DNA from: JAHJQZ01 sp963667595
Lineage (GTDB): Bacteria; Pseudomonadota; Alphaproteobacteria; Rhizobiales; Devosiaceae
Assembly (NCBI GenBank): GCA_963667595.2
Contig: CAXXWD010000001.1
Location: 1,798,001-1,862,000, forward strand
DNA length: 64,000 bases
Reading direction: 5' to 3'
Positions 1 through 8,775 of this stretch are shown here, piece by piece. The position numbers and the translations under genes were made by a program. Positions within the stretch are counted from its first letter, which is position 1. The number at the start of each line of letters is the position of its first letter. Below the pieces are notes generated by a model. The model was given only the letters and a program-made list of their open reading frames with translations. It searched no databases and had not been told where the DNA came from.

Positions 1-436
1 GGTGGGCATCAACAGCCGCGATCACGGTTTCCAACAGATCCCCGTCGGGGCCTTTGGGAATAGCTTGCGTTGCCGAGATTAGGCGGACGCCGTGCTGACG
101 GAGTTGGTCCCTATAGAACAGGTGCTGGGTGGCGTTTCGAAAAATGCGGCTGAACGAATAGACAATGACGAAATCGATCTGGTTCTCCGGATCGCACACG
201 AACTTGAGCATTTCCTGGAACTGCGGACGTTGGTCCAGACGCCCAGTCACGCCGGGCTCGATAAACATGCGGCTCAGGTCAGTGGCCAGAGCTTCTGCAC
301 AAGCCTCGATCTTCCGCTGCTGCTCATCGAGCGATATCTGGTGTTCGGCCTGCCGCTTGGTGCTGACGCGGCCATAGCCAACGGCGCGCTGCCGGTGGGG
401 CGTGACGAATTCGGGTTCCCGCCTAGTGGTCACCAT
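1..436 (-). CDS. Serine recombinase, amino-terminal part (runs off the window)
   Basis: The reading frame stays open from an ATG at 434-436 to the window edge, giving 145 residues with no stop. It is the catalytic domain of a resolvase/invertase-type serine recombinase. The nucleophile motif YGRVST lies near residue 21, followed by a conserved Q-rich helix and the arginine motif YSFSRIFRNA. Such enzymes cut and rejoin DNA through a phosphoserine link and here would integrate or excise the element that carries the primase and relaxase genes to the right. The start overlaps the stop of the upstream small ORF, which suggests coupled translation. The DNA-binding part lies outside the window, so intactness is unknown. 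Confidence 0.88.
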   Translation of the reverse strand, partial: MVTTRREPEFVTPHRQRAVGYGRVSTKRQAEHQISLDEQQRKIEACAEALATDLSRMFIEPGVTGRLDQRPQFQEMLKFVCDPENQIDFVIVYSFSRIFRNATQHLFYRDQLRQHGVRLISATQAIPKGPDGDLLETVIAAVDAH

Positions 437-542
437 TGCCTTGGTCCTTCAGGCGGCAAGACAAGCCGCCGTTGGTGATGTGGCGATAGCCAGCAGCCAA
501 GGACTGCTTCAAGCTACTCGGCAATCGAAGCTGTCTAGCCAT
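423..542 (-). CDS. Small hypothetical protein upstream of the recombinase
   Basis: A 39-residue frame starts at an ATG (540-542) that overlaps the stop of the preceding small ORF and ends at a TGA lying inside the first codons of the recombinase gene. The tight overlaps on both sides argue for a coupled mini-operon. The protein is basic, contains no motif I recognise, and could be an accessory or leader peptide. Chance cannot be excluded at this length. Confidence 0.4.
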   Translation of the reverse strand: MARQLRLPSSLKQSLAAGYRHITNGGLSCRLKDQGNGDH

Positions 543-672
543 CGCCATTGTCGTCGTCCTTTTCCGGAGCCAGAAGATCACTGGCCCAGCGAAGGTAGAG
601 ATCGACCTCACCCGCCGAGACAGTGATGTCGACGGTGAAGTCGTTGACGATCGTCAAGTCCGTGACGATCAT
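535..672 (-). CDS. Small hypothetical protein, first in the recombinase mini-operon
   Basis: A 45-residue frame begins at an internal ATG (670-672), while the same frame stays open upstream to 768. Its product begins MIVTDLTIVNDFTVDI and ends in an acidic DDD tail. The stop overlaps the next small ORF by eight bases, so the two appear translationally coupled to the recombinase. In other Rhizobiales small unknown proteins often precede this recombinase type, but I cannot assign a family. Confidence 0.38.
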   Translation of the reverse strand: MIVTDLTIVNDFTVDITVSAGEVDLYLRWASDLLAPEKDDDNGDG

Positions 673-978
673 CCGTTTGGCGCCGGTGCATGGGCGCGTA
701 CCTACAGAGACTGGCTTTCTTGCGCGAACCGCGCCTGGCGCCAGCGGGCCGGGGAGTTTCGACGCCATGAAAGACCTTGGTGCCCCGCACCCGCCGGTGG
801 CCTACGACATCGGGGATTGACCACCGGCTGGTGCGGGAAAGTTTCGGCACCTGACCCCGAGCGGTACCTGTGGGAATCGAAAAAGTCTCTTTTCCAACAG
901 GCACGTATCTAGGGTCGGTCGATTCAATTTGGCGCGCAAATCTATTTTTGTAGAATAAATCCTTTTTCTTGATTCACT
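673..978. other. Intergenic stretch
   Basis: About 300 bases without a convincing gene. The end nearest 978 is AT-rich, with runs such as tctatttttgtag, and may hold the promoter of the leftward recombinase mini-operon. No clear repeat or hairpin was seen. Confidence 0.3.
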
Positions 979-1338
979 CTATTTTTCAGTAGGTTGCGAA
1001 GGCAAAAGTGTCACTAGAATCGCATGTGCGGTGCACTTCCAGCACCGGACCAGGTTTCGCCGAATGCGACGGAAGGCCGGTCCCACAACAAGCTCGCGAT
1101 TGGCCAACTCTTGCACGAGCGCATGATCGGCTTCGGACTCGACCACGCGCCCTTCGAGCCGGTTGGCGAGCCGCCGAACACATTCCTGGAGTTCGATGTC
1201 GCGGGGAGGAATCGAACACACGACCAGCTGCGAACTGCCGGTCTCGACGGCGATTTCGCGGCGCCGAACCTCGGGGGCACGCGCAGTTTCAACAAGCAGG
1301 CGACCGTGCCCGTCGGCGAAGACGCACAATAGCTTCAT
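979..1338 (-). CDS. Hypothetical protein, 119 residues
   Basis: This frame starts MKLLCVFADGHGR at an ATG that overlaps the stop of the upstream 46-residue ORF in an ATGA arrangement, which suggests coupling. The product is basic at its carboxyl end and shows no signal peptide or membrane segment. It sits between the primase and recombinase genes on the same strand, so it is probably a component of the mobile element. I do not recognise the family. Several frames are open here on both strands because of high GC, and the coupled start is the main argument for this one. Confidence 0.45.
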   Translation of the reverse strand: MKLLCVFADGHGRLLVETARAPEVRRREIAVETGSSQLVVCSIPPRDIELQECVRRLANRLEGRVVESEADHALVQELANRELVVGPAFRRIRRNLVRCWKCTAHAILVTLLPSQPTEK

Positions 1339-1475
1339 GACGCCCTCCCGATCTGCTCGACGCGCTGCGTTCCGGTGGCGCTGACGATGGCGTCAGGATC
1401 GGTGCAGGCATGACTGATTTCGGGGGATGCGGGATTGACCGCGCACGCCGGCGCGGCGAAGACAGAGATAGCCAT
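1335..1475 (-). CDS. Small hypothetical protein, 46 residues
   Basis: The frame starts at an ATG (1473-1475) as MAISVFAAPACAV and ends at a TGA that overlaps the ATG of the next gene. The first 15 residues are hydrophobic but lack a preceding basic stretch, so a signal peptide is doubtful. It lies between the primase and the 119-residue protein on the same strand. Function unknown. Confidence 0.35.
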   Translation of the reverse strand: MAISVFAAPACAVNPASPEISHACTDPDAIVSATGTQRVEQIGRAS

Positions 1476-1670
1476 GTTGAACTCCTGGTAATGCAGGGGA
1501 ACGTCATGGTCAGGGTGCTGCGATGGTTGGCGCCACCGTGGCACCCGCCTTATGCGGATGCCAGCCACGATGATCGGCGCTGGCAACGCCGATGCACGGG
1601 ATCATACTCCTTGGGACTCGCCGTGCCTCGGCGCTGTTTTTCAATTGGTTAACAGAACCTTCGGCGATCG

Positions 1671-2639
1671 CTACCCGAGCCGGGACATGGTCGTCGGGGA
1701 CTTTGTGCTCAGGTATTCAGTGGCCGCGCGCACGGTCGCGCTCGGGTAGTTGAATGACTTGTCGGGGCGCTGGATCGCGATGAACGCGGCGATCACTTCC
1801 GTCTTTTGGCCGGCCTTAATGGCCAACCGGGCGAAGAGGAAGTCGATCTCCGACGCCGAGCCGGCGGCCGCTGACCTGGTACCCCGCGCAATCTGGGCAT
1901 GGATAATCGCGTGCGCCCGGGCATAGAGCTTGTCGAGTTCGGTCTCGGCCTCGCCGTTGATCGAGGTATTCGAATAGGCGGTCACCTTCGCCGCGGTGCG
2001 CGGCGTTTCGGGCAGGGCGCCCGCCGCCCGCCGCGCTGTGTCGGACGTCAGCCTGGTGATCAGGTCCCGGCCACGGCTAGCTATGCAGCTGGGATTGGCA
2101 TCTATGACGCGCACATAGGGAAAGTTGCCGTCCGAACGCCGGTGCTTGAGCTTGCGGTTCGTGAAGCCCGGGACCCTTCCGGGCTGGCGCGGGCTGACAG
2201 CTCGCGGATCGCCGTCAAACTCCGCAGCGAGATGGCGAGCGACCAGCCTCATCGTGTCGTAGGGAATGACGCCGTCGATGATCCGGACCCAAGCCTGATA
2301 GTTGGTCGGGCTCGTTTCCGTGATCAGGCACGGTTCGAAGCCGGCCGAGGAAAGGCGCTTGACGGAGTCCGACGACAGGTCGTCCAAAAGCACGAGACCC
2401 GGATGCGCTTTCGATGCCCCCGGGCCAAGCCTCATGAAGATATTCCCACCGCGAACGTTCTGCGCCGCGAGGCGCGGGATCAGGCTGAGGATCTCATCAG
2501 GTTCGAGGTCCCGGTTCTGCCAGATCCCGTAGCCACGCTCCTCGCCCTCCTTTGGCGAAAAAACGGCGCCGATGTCGAGCGGAGCGCCGAGGGCCTCGAT
2601 TGAGGCCCTGACGGCGCGAAGTGTCGCGGGGTGCGCCAT
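1671..2639 (-). CDS. RepB-type DNA primase domain protein
   Basis: The 322-residue product resembles the RepB-like primase found on plasmids and mobilisable elements. The central part shows the family pattern VLLDDL, then ETSPTNYQAWVRI, then a segment with SPRQPGRVPGFTNRK that carries basic residues expected to contact nucleotides or DNA. Such proteins prime or assist element replication or conjugal transfer. I chose the ATG at 2637-2639, which overlaps the upstream stop in an ATGA arrangement, over a TTG one codon earlier. The carboxyl third is less conserved. With the relaxase at 8772 and recombinase at 1, it marks an integrative mobilisable element or integrated plasmid. Confidence 0.75.
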   Translation of the reverse strand: MAHPATLRAVRASIEALGAPLDIGAVFSPKEGEERGYGIWQNRDLEPDEILSLIPRLAAQNVRGGNIFMRLGPGASKAHPGLVLLDDLSSDSVKRLSSAGFEPCLITETSPTNYQAWVRIIDGVIPYDTMRLVARHLAAEFDGDPRAVSPRQPGRVPGFTNRKLKHRRSDGNFPYVRVIDANPSCIASRGRDLITRLTSDTARRAAGALPETPRTAAKVTAYSNTSINGEAETELDKLYARAHAIIHAQIARGTRSAAAGSASEIDFLFARLAIKAGQKTEVIAAFIAIQRPDKSFNYPSATVRAATEYLSTKSPTTMSRLG

Positions 2640-3217
2640 CAAAAGCGGGTCCCCGGCAGATGCCCACGCATGAGGTTGTGTCCCAGCCGGTTGATCTTGC
2701 GTGCCAACTCGATCGGCAGGAGATTGCCAAGGTCGGGAGGGAGCGGCTCGTCGAGATACGAGGCGGCCTTGAGGCTCGCCTCCGCGGCAATGAGGCTCCC
2801 GATCATATCCTCGACCTCGTCCTTTGCGAGCTTCACGAACTTTTTGGACGTGTTGAGGCGGCCATTCCGGGCCCGCTCGCGCCAGGCGGAAATCTGCGGA
2901 TCGTCGTGATCGATCGGGTAGCGCAGGTCCAACGCCCCGCAGATCATCGCGTCGACGGCAATCTCGGACAGGTCGATCCGGCGATTTTTCTGCAGTTCCT
3001 CCAGCTGAGAAAAGGCTGCGGTGCAGTCATCCTTGAACTCGCCGAGAACGCGCCGGGCCTTCGTGATCGTCAATGACGGAACAGGAGGGTCCTGATCCTC
3101 ATCCGGCGGAACGTCGTCCGGGTCGTCGAGGGCGGCATCAGCCTCATCGAGCGGCGGATCATCGTCAACGAAGGGGGAAACGGGAGTACGCTTGAAAGCG
3201 GGGTAGTCGGCGGGCAT
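2639..3217 (-). CDS. Hypothetical protein upstream of and coupled to the primase
   Basis: A 192-residue protein whose first 60 residues are very acidic and proline-rich (many D, E and P), followed by a basic alpha-helical body with KKFVKLAKDEVEDMIGSLIAAE. Its stop overlaps the primase start, so the two are translationally coupled. A good ribosome site (gaaaggag) precedes the ATG at 3215-3217. No family recognised. By position it may be a replication or mobilisation accessory protein. Confidence 0.6.
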   Translation of the reverse strand: MPADYPAFKRTPVSPFVDDDPPLDEADAALDDPDDVPPDEDQDPPVPSLTITKARRVLGEFKDDCTAAFSQLEELQKNRRIDLSEIAVDAMICGALDLRYPIDHDDPQISAWRERARNGRLNTSKKFVKLAKDEVEDMIGSLIAAEASLKAASYLDEPLPPDLGNLLPIELARKINRLGHNLMRGHLPGTRF

Positions 3218-3322
3218 GTGAGGTCTCCTTTCAAAAACCTCACCCCAGTATTCACATACTTATGCAAACAACAACAGCAAGGCGGATCGCCTATCCCCGA
3301 GCCCGACTGCCGTGCCCGGACC

Positions 3323-3865
3323 CTATCGCGGTGACTCTCCGCGCCGCGCCTGTGCAATCAGGGCCGTCGCGGCCTGCCGCGCGGATTGCACGGCGTACAG
3401 CCCACGATAGATTGACGCGGTCATGGCGCCTTCAAACAGGACCAGGATCTGTTCCGCCAAGTCTGTGGCGTGACGGCCCGGGACCTCGGTCTTCACGATC
3501 TGCTCGATCCGCAATCCCAACATTGCCTTGTGATCCGCCATGACGTCGACCACCTCAGGCACGTCTCCGCCGGTCTCGCCAACGGCGCGCAGAAACAGGC
3601 ATCCGTTGGCGCCCTCGGTCGCCACCCACTTCTCAAGGGCGGCAAAAAGCGCGTCCACGCTCTCCACCTCCATCCGTCGCATGAACCGCTGGTGTCTCTC
3701 GGCAAGCACCGCGACGATGAGTTCGGTCTTGCTACCGATGTGCTTGTAAAGGGTCCGGCTCGACATGCCGGCGGCATCCGTGAGCTGGTCCATGCTTGTG
3801 GCCATGAAACCATGTCGGTCGAAAAGCCTGTCGGCTGCAGCAATGAGCTCGGCGCGCTTGTCCAT
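3323..3865 (-). CDS. TetR/AcrR family transcriptional regulator
   Basis: The 180-residue protein begins MDKRAELIAAADRLF and has the TetR helix-turn-helix around residues 18-45 (TSMDQLTDAAGMSSRTLYKHIGSK). The rest forms the helical ligand and dimer domain. I take the ATG at 3863-3865; the frame runs further upstream but that part does not look like the family. It is transcribed away from the TrlF gene, with a 312-base shared upstream region. It could control itself, the TrlF pair, or an efflux function elsewhere. The ligand cannot be inferred. Confidence 0.88.
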   Translation of the reverse strand: MDKRAELIAAADRLFDRHGFMATSMDQLTDAAGMSSRTLYKHIGSKTELIVAVLAERHQRFMRRMEVESVDALFAALEKWVATEGANGCLFLRAVGETGGDVPEVVDVMADHKAMLGLRIEQIVKTEVPGRHATDLAEQILVLFEGAMTASIYRGLYAVQSARQAATALIAQARRGESPR

Positions 3866-4177
3866 GGCGGCAAAGTAAAGCGTTCGTTTTACAGAGGCAA
3901 GTTTGTGGCCGGAAGCTGCTCGCGCGACACCGGAACTGGATGCTGATTCCCGCCTTTCGCAGGAAAAGCAGACCAGCGACTTAATGTAGCAGCACAATAC
4001 ATCGCAATGATATTTATGAAGAATCTTTTTGCTTCGCTAATTTCTACTGGGAAAGGCACCCTCCTCACGATACTTATCACTTCGGAAGCAAGCAGGAGGG
4101 GCGACCGCGGCGCAGTATTGTACACCTCTTTTTGAGGACCTTGACGGCGTCGCCGAAGCAACAGTTGGGGGACCAGC
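3866..4177. promoter_or_regulatory. Divergent promoter region between tetR and trlF-like genes
   Basis: A 312-base non-coding region with lower GC than its surroundings separates the divergent regulator and TrlF genes. It contains an inverted repeat ATGTA-N9-TACAT at 3984-4002, a plausible TetR-type operator, and a second pair CCCTCCT/AGGAGGG at 4059-4065 and 4094-4100. No promoter boxes could be assigned with confidence. Confidence 0.35.
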
Positions 4178-7100
4178 GTGACCGAAGAGAAATGGCCGCG
4201 GGGCGCGGAGTGGCGGAAGTGGGACCTGCACGTCCACAGTCCGGCATCGCACGGGTTCACCGGCGACTATAACCAGTTCATCATCCAGCTGGGCAATTCC
4301 GATTGCGACGTGATCGGCATCAACGACTATTTCTCGGTCGCGGGCTACCGCGAAGTGGTCCGCCGGCTGGCCGATCCTGCCGGCGACACGGAAGGCAACG
4401 CGGCCTACCGCGACGCCCTCGAAAAGTTGCGCGGTAAGATCCTGCTGCCGGTCGTCGAGTGCCGCATGACCAACGTGCTGATGAACAAGCAGGGCAAGGG
4501 CGGCCAGCGTCTCAACTTCCACCTGATATTCGACCCGGCGCTCGATACGGACGATATCGAGACATTCCTCAAGAACCAGCAGGCCGGCGGCAGCTCGATC
4601 GGCGGGCGGTACGCCAGCAGCGAGTTCCTGCTGGGCGTGCAGGTCGATTTCAACGAAATCCTGAAGACGCTGGGCACGGACGGCAGCTTCCGCGGCCGGT
4701 ATCTCGTCTGGCTCCCCTATGACGAATATGGCGGCATCGACAACATCGACCCGAACACCGATGCGCTGCTCAAGCAGCACCTCATCCGCGACGCGGATAT
4801 TCTGGGGTCGGCCAACAAGTCGCAGGCCGACTTCTTTCTATGGAAAAACCCCAAATATGGCGAGGACGCCTACCGCGAGTGGTTCGGCAACCGGAAGCCG
4901 TGCGTCAAGGGCAGCGACTCCCACAACGTCAACGACGAACTCGGCAAGCTCAAGGACCAAGATTCCCGGCCGACCGACAAATACTGCTGGATCAAGGCCG
5001 ACCCGACCTTCGCCGGACTGCTCCAGATAGTCAACGAGCCGGAGGACCGTGTCTATATCGGACGCATCCCGCCCAAGCTCGAAGAGGTGCGCAGCAACGC
5101 CACGCGATTTATCGACCGGCTTCACATTCGGAAGAACGCCGACGCCGACACGCCGGATACCTGGTTTGATAGCGAGCTGCCGCTCAACGCCGACATGGTG
5201 GCCATCATCGGCAACAAGGGCAGCGGCAAGAGCGCGCTTGCCGACATCCTCGCGCTCGCCGGCAACACGCACTGCGACCCGGTCCATTTCTCGTTCCTCG
5301 TCAAGGACCGCTTCTGCGAGCGCAGCGGGAAGCTCGCTAGGCAGTTCACGGTCCGCCCAGTCTGGGCCGACGGCACCGAAACGGCGCTACCGCTGAACGC
5401 GAAGCCCGACACCACCGGCGTCGAGCGCGTGCGCTATATTCCGCAGACCTATCTGGAGAAGGTCTGTACCGAGACCGAACCGGGCCAGCAGAGCGAATTC
5501 CAGGCCGAGCTGCGCAAGGTCATCTTCTCCCATATCAGCGAAGCCGACCAGCTCGGCCGGCAGTCGCTCGACGAGCTGATCGAATACAAGACCGAGGAAC
5601 TGAAAGGACATATCGACAACGCGCGGCGCGAGATCGAGCGGGTGAACGGCGAGCTGGTGCGCCTCGAAGAAAAGGCGGCCCCCTCCTACGCCGCGCGTAT
5701 CGAGGCGCTGCTGCGCCAAAAGCAGCAAGAACTGAAGGCGCACAGGGGGATCGAGCCAGCGAAGGTTGAGCAGCCGGGAGAAGTCAGCCCCGAACAGAAG
5801 GCGGCCTACGACGCTATCGCGGAAAAACTCGCCAGCGAGCGGACCATGCTCAACCGCATCGATACGGAGACGGCAGAGAAGACGCATCAGCAGAAGACGC
5901 TGACGGAAAAGATCGCGCTCGCCCGCAAAATCGAGGGAAAAATCGACAACTTTGAGAGCGAATATGCCCGCCTCAACCGCGAGACCGCTCCCGACCTCGA
6001 AAAATTGGGACTGTCCCTCTCCACCCTGGTGGCGCTGACCGTCGATAAAGCGGCGCTCACCACCGCGCGCGACAGGCTGATTGCCGAAAAGACGCTCATC
6101 GATGCCGCGCTGGATGATTCCGGCGCCGGCGGCCTTCCCGCACAGAAAACCGACTGCCTGCAACGTATTGCCGGGCTTCAAGGGCAGCTCGATGCGCCGA
6201 ACAAGCGCTTTCAGGAATATAACGAGGCTCTGCGGGCCTGGCAGGAGAAGGGCCTGCTGATCGACGGGGCGGCCGACAAGCCCGATACGCTGAAGGGCTA
6301 TGAAGCGCAGCTCTCATACCTGAAAACCGACCTTCCCGGCGATATAGAGAAGCTACGCACGCAGCGCCGGGAGATCGCCCGCAGCATTCACAAATGCGTC
6401 GCCGCGATCCGCGACGCCTACAAGGAGCTGTTCTCCGCGGTGCAGGAGTTGATCGGCTCCAGCGTCATCATCAAGGAAGGATTCCAGCTCACATTCGAGA
6501 GCAGCATCATCGAGCGCAACCTCGAAGGCGACCTCTTCGACAAATTCGTTTCTACGGGCATTGCCGGCTCATTCTACCGCAAGGAAAAGGGCACGGCGCT
6601 CGAAGAAATCCGTGCGGATTTCGACGTGAACGACGAAGACCAGGCGCTCGCCTATATCGAGAAGATCATCACCTTTCTCGAACGCGACATGCGTACCGCG
6701 CAGCAGACGCCCACCGGCGTCGCCAGCCAGCTGCGCAAGAACGTCGATGTGAAGGCGCTCTATGATTTTCTCTGGGGTCTCAGCTACCTTGAGCCGGAAT
6801 ATTCGCTGAAGCTGGACGGCAAGGACCTCAGCCACCTCTCGCCCGGCGAGCGCGGCACGCTCCTGCTGGTCTTCTACCTGCTGGTCGACAAGAGCAACAA
6901 GCCGATCATCGTCGATCAGCCGGAAGAGAATCTCGACAGCCAGACCGTATACCGGCTGCTGATCCCGGTCATCAAGGACGTGAAAAAACACCGCCAGATC
7001 ATCATGGTGACGCACAGCCCGAACATCGCGGTGGTCTGTGACGCAGAACAGATCATCCACGCCCATATCGACCGCGCCGCCGGCAATGCCGTCATCTACA

Positions 7101-7207
7101 CGATGGGCGCCATCGAGTCGTCGGCGATCAACCGTTTCCTCGTCGATGTACTGGAAGGCACGCGGCCCGCCTTCGACAACCGCGACGCCAAGTATTTCGC
7201 TTCGTAG
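4178..7207 (+). CDS. TrlF-family protein: PHP domain fused to SMC-like ATPase
   Basis: A 1009-residue protein starting at GTG. The amino-terminal third is a PHP-type metallo-phosphoesterase-like domain with DLHVHSP (H18 and H20) and KGSDSH (245-249). The ATPase has Walker A GNKGSGKSA at 345-353. A long E-, K- and Q-rich coiled coil covers roughly 470-770. Near the end come the ABC signature LSPGERG (887-893), Walker B IIVDQPEENLD (about 911-920) and an H-loop THSP (945-948). This is the architecture of SMC/RecN/Old-like ATPases joined to a nuclease-like module. The DUF2971 gene starts 10 bases downstream, so they form one unit. The context of a mobilisable element suggests defence against phage or plasmids, but this is inference. 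Confidence 0.85.
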   Translation: MTEEKWPRGAEWRKWDLHVHSPASHGFTGDYNQFIIQLGNSDCDVIGINDYFSVAGYREVVRRLADPAGDTEGNAAYRDALEKLRGKILLPVVECRMTNVLMNKQGKGGQRLNFHLIFDPALDTDDIETFLKNQQAGGSSIGGRYASSEFLLGVQVDFNEILKTLGTDGSFRGRYLVWLPYDEYGGIDNIDPNTDALLKQHLIRDADILGSANKSQADFFLWKNPKYGEDAYREWFGNRKPCVKGSDSHNVNDELGKLKDQDSRPTDKYCWIKADPTFAGLLQIVNEPEDRVYIGRIPPKLEEVRSNATRFIDRLHIRKNADADTPDTWFDSELPLNADMVAIIGNKGSGKSALADILALAGNTHCDPVHFSFLVKDRFCERSGKLARQFTVRPVWADGTETALPLNAKPDTTGVERVRYIPQTYLEKVCTETEPGQQSEFQAELRKVIFSHISEADQLGRQSLDELIEYKTEELKGHIDNARREIERVNGELVRLEEKAAPSYAARIEALLRQKQQELKAHRGIEPAKVEQPGEVSPEQKAAYDAIAEKLASERTMLNRIDTETAEKTHQQKTLTEKIALARKIEGKIDNFESEYARLNRETAPDLEKLGLSLSTLVALTVDKAALTTARDRLIAEKTLIDAALDDSGAGGLPAQKTDCLQRIAGLQGQLDAPNKRFQEYNEALRAWQEKGLLIDGAADKPDTLKGYEAQLSYLKTDLPGDIEKLRTQRREIARSIHKCVAAIRDAYKELFSAVQELIGSSVIIKEGFQLTFESSIIERNLEGDLFDKFVSTGIAGSFYRKEKGTALEEIRADFDVNDEDQALAYIEKIITFLERDMRTAQQTPTGVASQLRKNVDVKALYDFLWGLSYLEPEYSLKLDGKDLSHLSPGERGTLLLVFYLLVDKSNKPIIVDQPEENLDSQTVYRLLIPVIKDVKKHRQIIMVTHSPNIAVVCDAEQIIHAHIDRAAGNAVIYTMGAIESSAINRFLVDVLEGTRPAFDNRDAKYFAS

Positions 7208-7217
7208 GACGGCGGTT

Positions 7218-8162
7218 ATGGCAAAGAGAAAGATACCGGAGAGGCTCTACAAATACCGTGCGTTCAGCAACCGCACCCTCGATGCGCTGATCGCTGACCA
7301 GATGTTCTTTGCCGATCCCGGCACCTTTAACGATCCGCTCGACACAAGGCCTACCCTCGATACGGATATCGATGCCGATGCGCTGGCAGCCATCCTCGCG
7401 CGCCTCGTCGAGCAGCGCGTCAGCGCCGAAATGAACGCGGCCGCGAAGACGATCCGGTACAGCGGGCCGAAGACCATCAGCCACATAGCGGCCCAAAGCC
7501 GCCGGCGCGCGGAGCAGGTCGTCGCCGAAATCCGCTACCACGCGACCAACCCTGAATACGATATCGAAGACCCGGCCCGGTTCCTTTTCGGGCAATATGT
7601 CGAGGATGAACTTCTGAGGCGCTACGGCAAGGGTATCGTATCTCTTGCGGAACGGGCCAACTGTCCGCTGATGTGGAGCCACTATGGCGACCAGCACAAG
7701 GGCGTGTGCATCGGCTATTCTATACCCGCGCGGGCGGCAGGCGATCTGCACAAGATCAGCTACGGGGGCAGCCGGCAAATCGCGGCTAGCGCAGTCGCCG
7801 CCATGCTCGACGGCGACGAGGATGCCCGCCGCAAGGTGGATGACGCCGTGCTCACGAAGAAGGCTATCGACTGGCGTTACGAGCGCGAATGGCGGCTCAT
7901 CGGCCCGCGCGGCCCGCAGGACTCCCCGCTTGAGATGGAAGAAGTCGTGTTCGGGATGCGCTGCTCACACACCGTAAAATTCGCCATCGTAAAAGCCCTC
8001 GCTGGCCGCAGCCGCCCCGTCCGGTTCTATGAGATACGTGAGCGCCACGGGCGGTTCTTGCTCGGCCGCTACGCGCTCGATATCGACGAGCTTTCCGTAT
8101 CGCTGCCGTGGCGCGCCCTCGATGTGTATGACCATTTCGAAGATCTGTCCGACGAGACATAG
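7218..8162 (+). CDS. DUF2971 domain protein, partner of TrlF-like ATPase
   Basis: A 314-residue protein from an ATG 10 bases after the TrlF stop. It has the DUF2971 hallmarks: an amino-terminal LYKYRAFSNRTLDAL and FADPGTFNDPLD, a central LMWSHYGDQHKGVCIGY, and a carboxyl KKAIDWRYEREWRLIG. No signal peptide or membrane segment is seen. The biochemical role of DUF2971 is not established to my knowledge. The tight spacing suggests co-regulation and joint function with the PHP-ATPase, for example as effector and sensor or toxin and regulator. The base composition matches its neighbour. Confidence 0.85.
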   Translation: MAKRKIPERLYKYRAFSNRTLDALIADQMFFADPGTFNDPLDTRPTLDTDIDADALAAILARLVEQRVSAEMNAAAKTIRYSGPKTISHIAAQSRRRAEQVVAEIRYHATNPEYDIEDPARFLFGQYVEDELLRRYGKGIVSLAERANCPLMWSHYGDQHKGVCIGYSIPARAAGDLHKISYGGSRQIAASAVAAMLDGDEDARRKVDDAVLTKKAIDWRYEREWRLIGPRGPQDSPLEMEEVVFGMRCSHTVKFAIVKALAGRSRPVRFYEIRERHGRFLLGRYALDIDELSVSLPWRALDVYDHFEDLSDET

Positions 8163-8276
8163 ATATTGGGCAGCAACTTAAGTCGCTCCTTCATGCCCGG
8201 GCCGGGCCGTCGAAAATGTCGTCCTTGTTGTTTGCATGCCGGCAAAATATAGACTCATAGACGGCGTAAGAAGTTA

Positions 8277-8391
8277 AGCCAGCGGTGCATTGATATCCGC
8301 GTCCCTCCGGGTCGCTCCTATCAATGCAGCTGGCGAAGGGGGCGGAGCCCCCTGTCGAACCCCCTGAAGCCCGCCGTCACGTGGTGATGGC
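8277..8391 (+). other. Candidate origin of transfer (oriT) upstream of mobC
   Basis: The non-coding stretch before the MobC/relaxase pair holds a perfect 10-bp inverted repeat TGCATTGATA/TATCAATGCA (8286-8295 and 8319-8328) and a tight hairpin GGGGGC-GGA-GCCCCC (8338-8352), followed by gaaccccctgaag. Inverted repeats next to a nic site just upstream of mobilisation genes are typical of oriT. The nick site cannot be fixed from sequence alone. The rest of the 8163-8276 gap shows nothing else. Confidence 0.45.
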
Positions 8392-8775
8392 ATGAGTGGA
8401 CATGGTAGCGACGAGCGCAGGAAAAAGAACGCGGTCCTGGTCCGGCTCGACGACGAGACCTTCAAGAGGCTGACCGAGCTTGCGATCGAGGCGAAGACGA
8501 CGCGCGCCGAGTATCTGCGTCGTCGCATCGCCCCTGCAGACGCGAAGGCTGTCCCGTCCGCTCCGCGCCGCAAGCTCTCCGAAGCGGATCGCGCGGTGAT
8601 TGGCGCCTGCACCCGGTCCATGGGTCACCTCACCGGGATGCTCAAACTCTCCGTGATCAAGCTTCCTGACTGGGAGGCTCGCCGCGATCTCGTCACCAAG
8701 CTCAACGCTCACCACGACGAGCTGCAGCGCATCAAGGCCGACCTCAATGCCTGGGTGGAGCGCCAGAAGACATGA
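8392..8775 (+). CDS. mobC: MobC-like mobilisation accessory protein
   Basis: A 127-residue basic protein. Residues 13-50 (NAVLVRLDDETFKRLTEL then TTRAEYLRRRI) look like a ribbon-helix-helix DNA-binding unit, and the carboxyl half is helical, as in MobC/TraJ-type relaxosome proteins. Its stop overlaps the relaxase start (ATGA), the classical mobC-mobA arrangement. It is expected to bind near oriT and help the relaxase open the nick region. The assignment rests on fold pattern and context. Confidence 0.7.
   Translation: MSGHGSDERRKKNAVLVRLDDETFKRLTELAIEAKTTRAEYLRRRIAPADAKAVPSAPRRKLSEADRAVIGACTRSMGHLTGMLKLSVIKLPDWEARRDLVTKLNAHHDELQRIKADLNAWVERQKT

Noticed and set aside
4178..7207. Reading the PHP-ATPase as an RloC-type anticodon nuclease
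   Set aside because: No zinc hook CxxC or RloC-type nuclease end was seen. The PHP domain is at the amino end.
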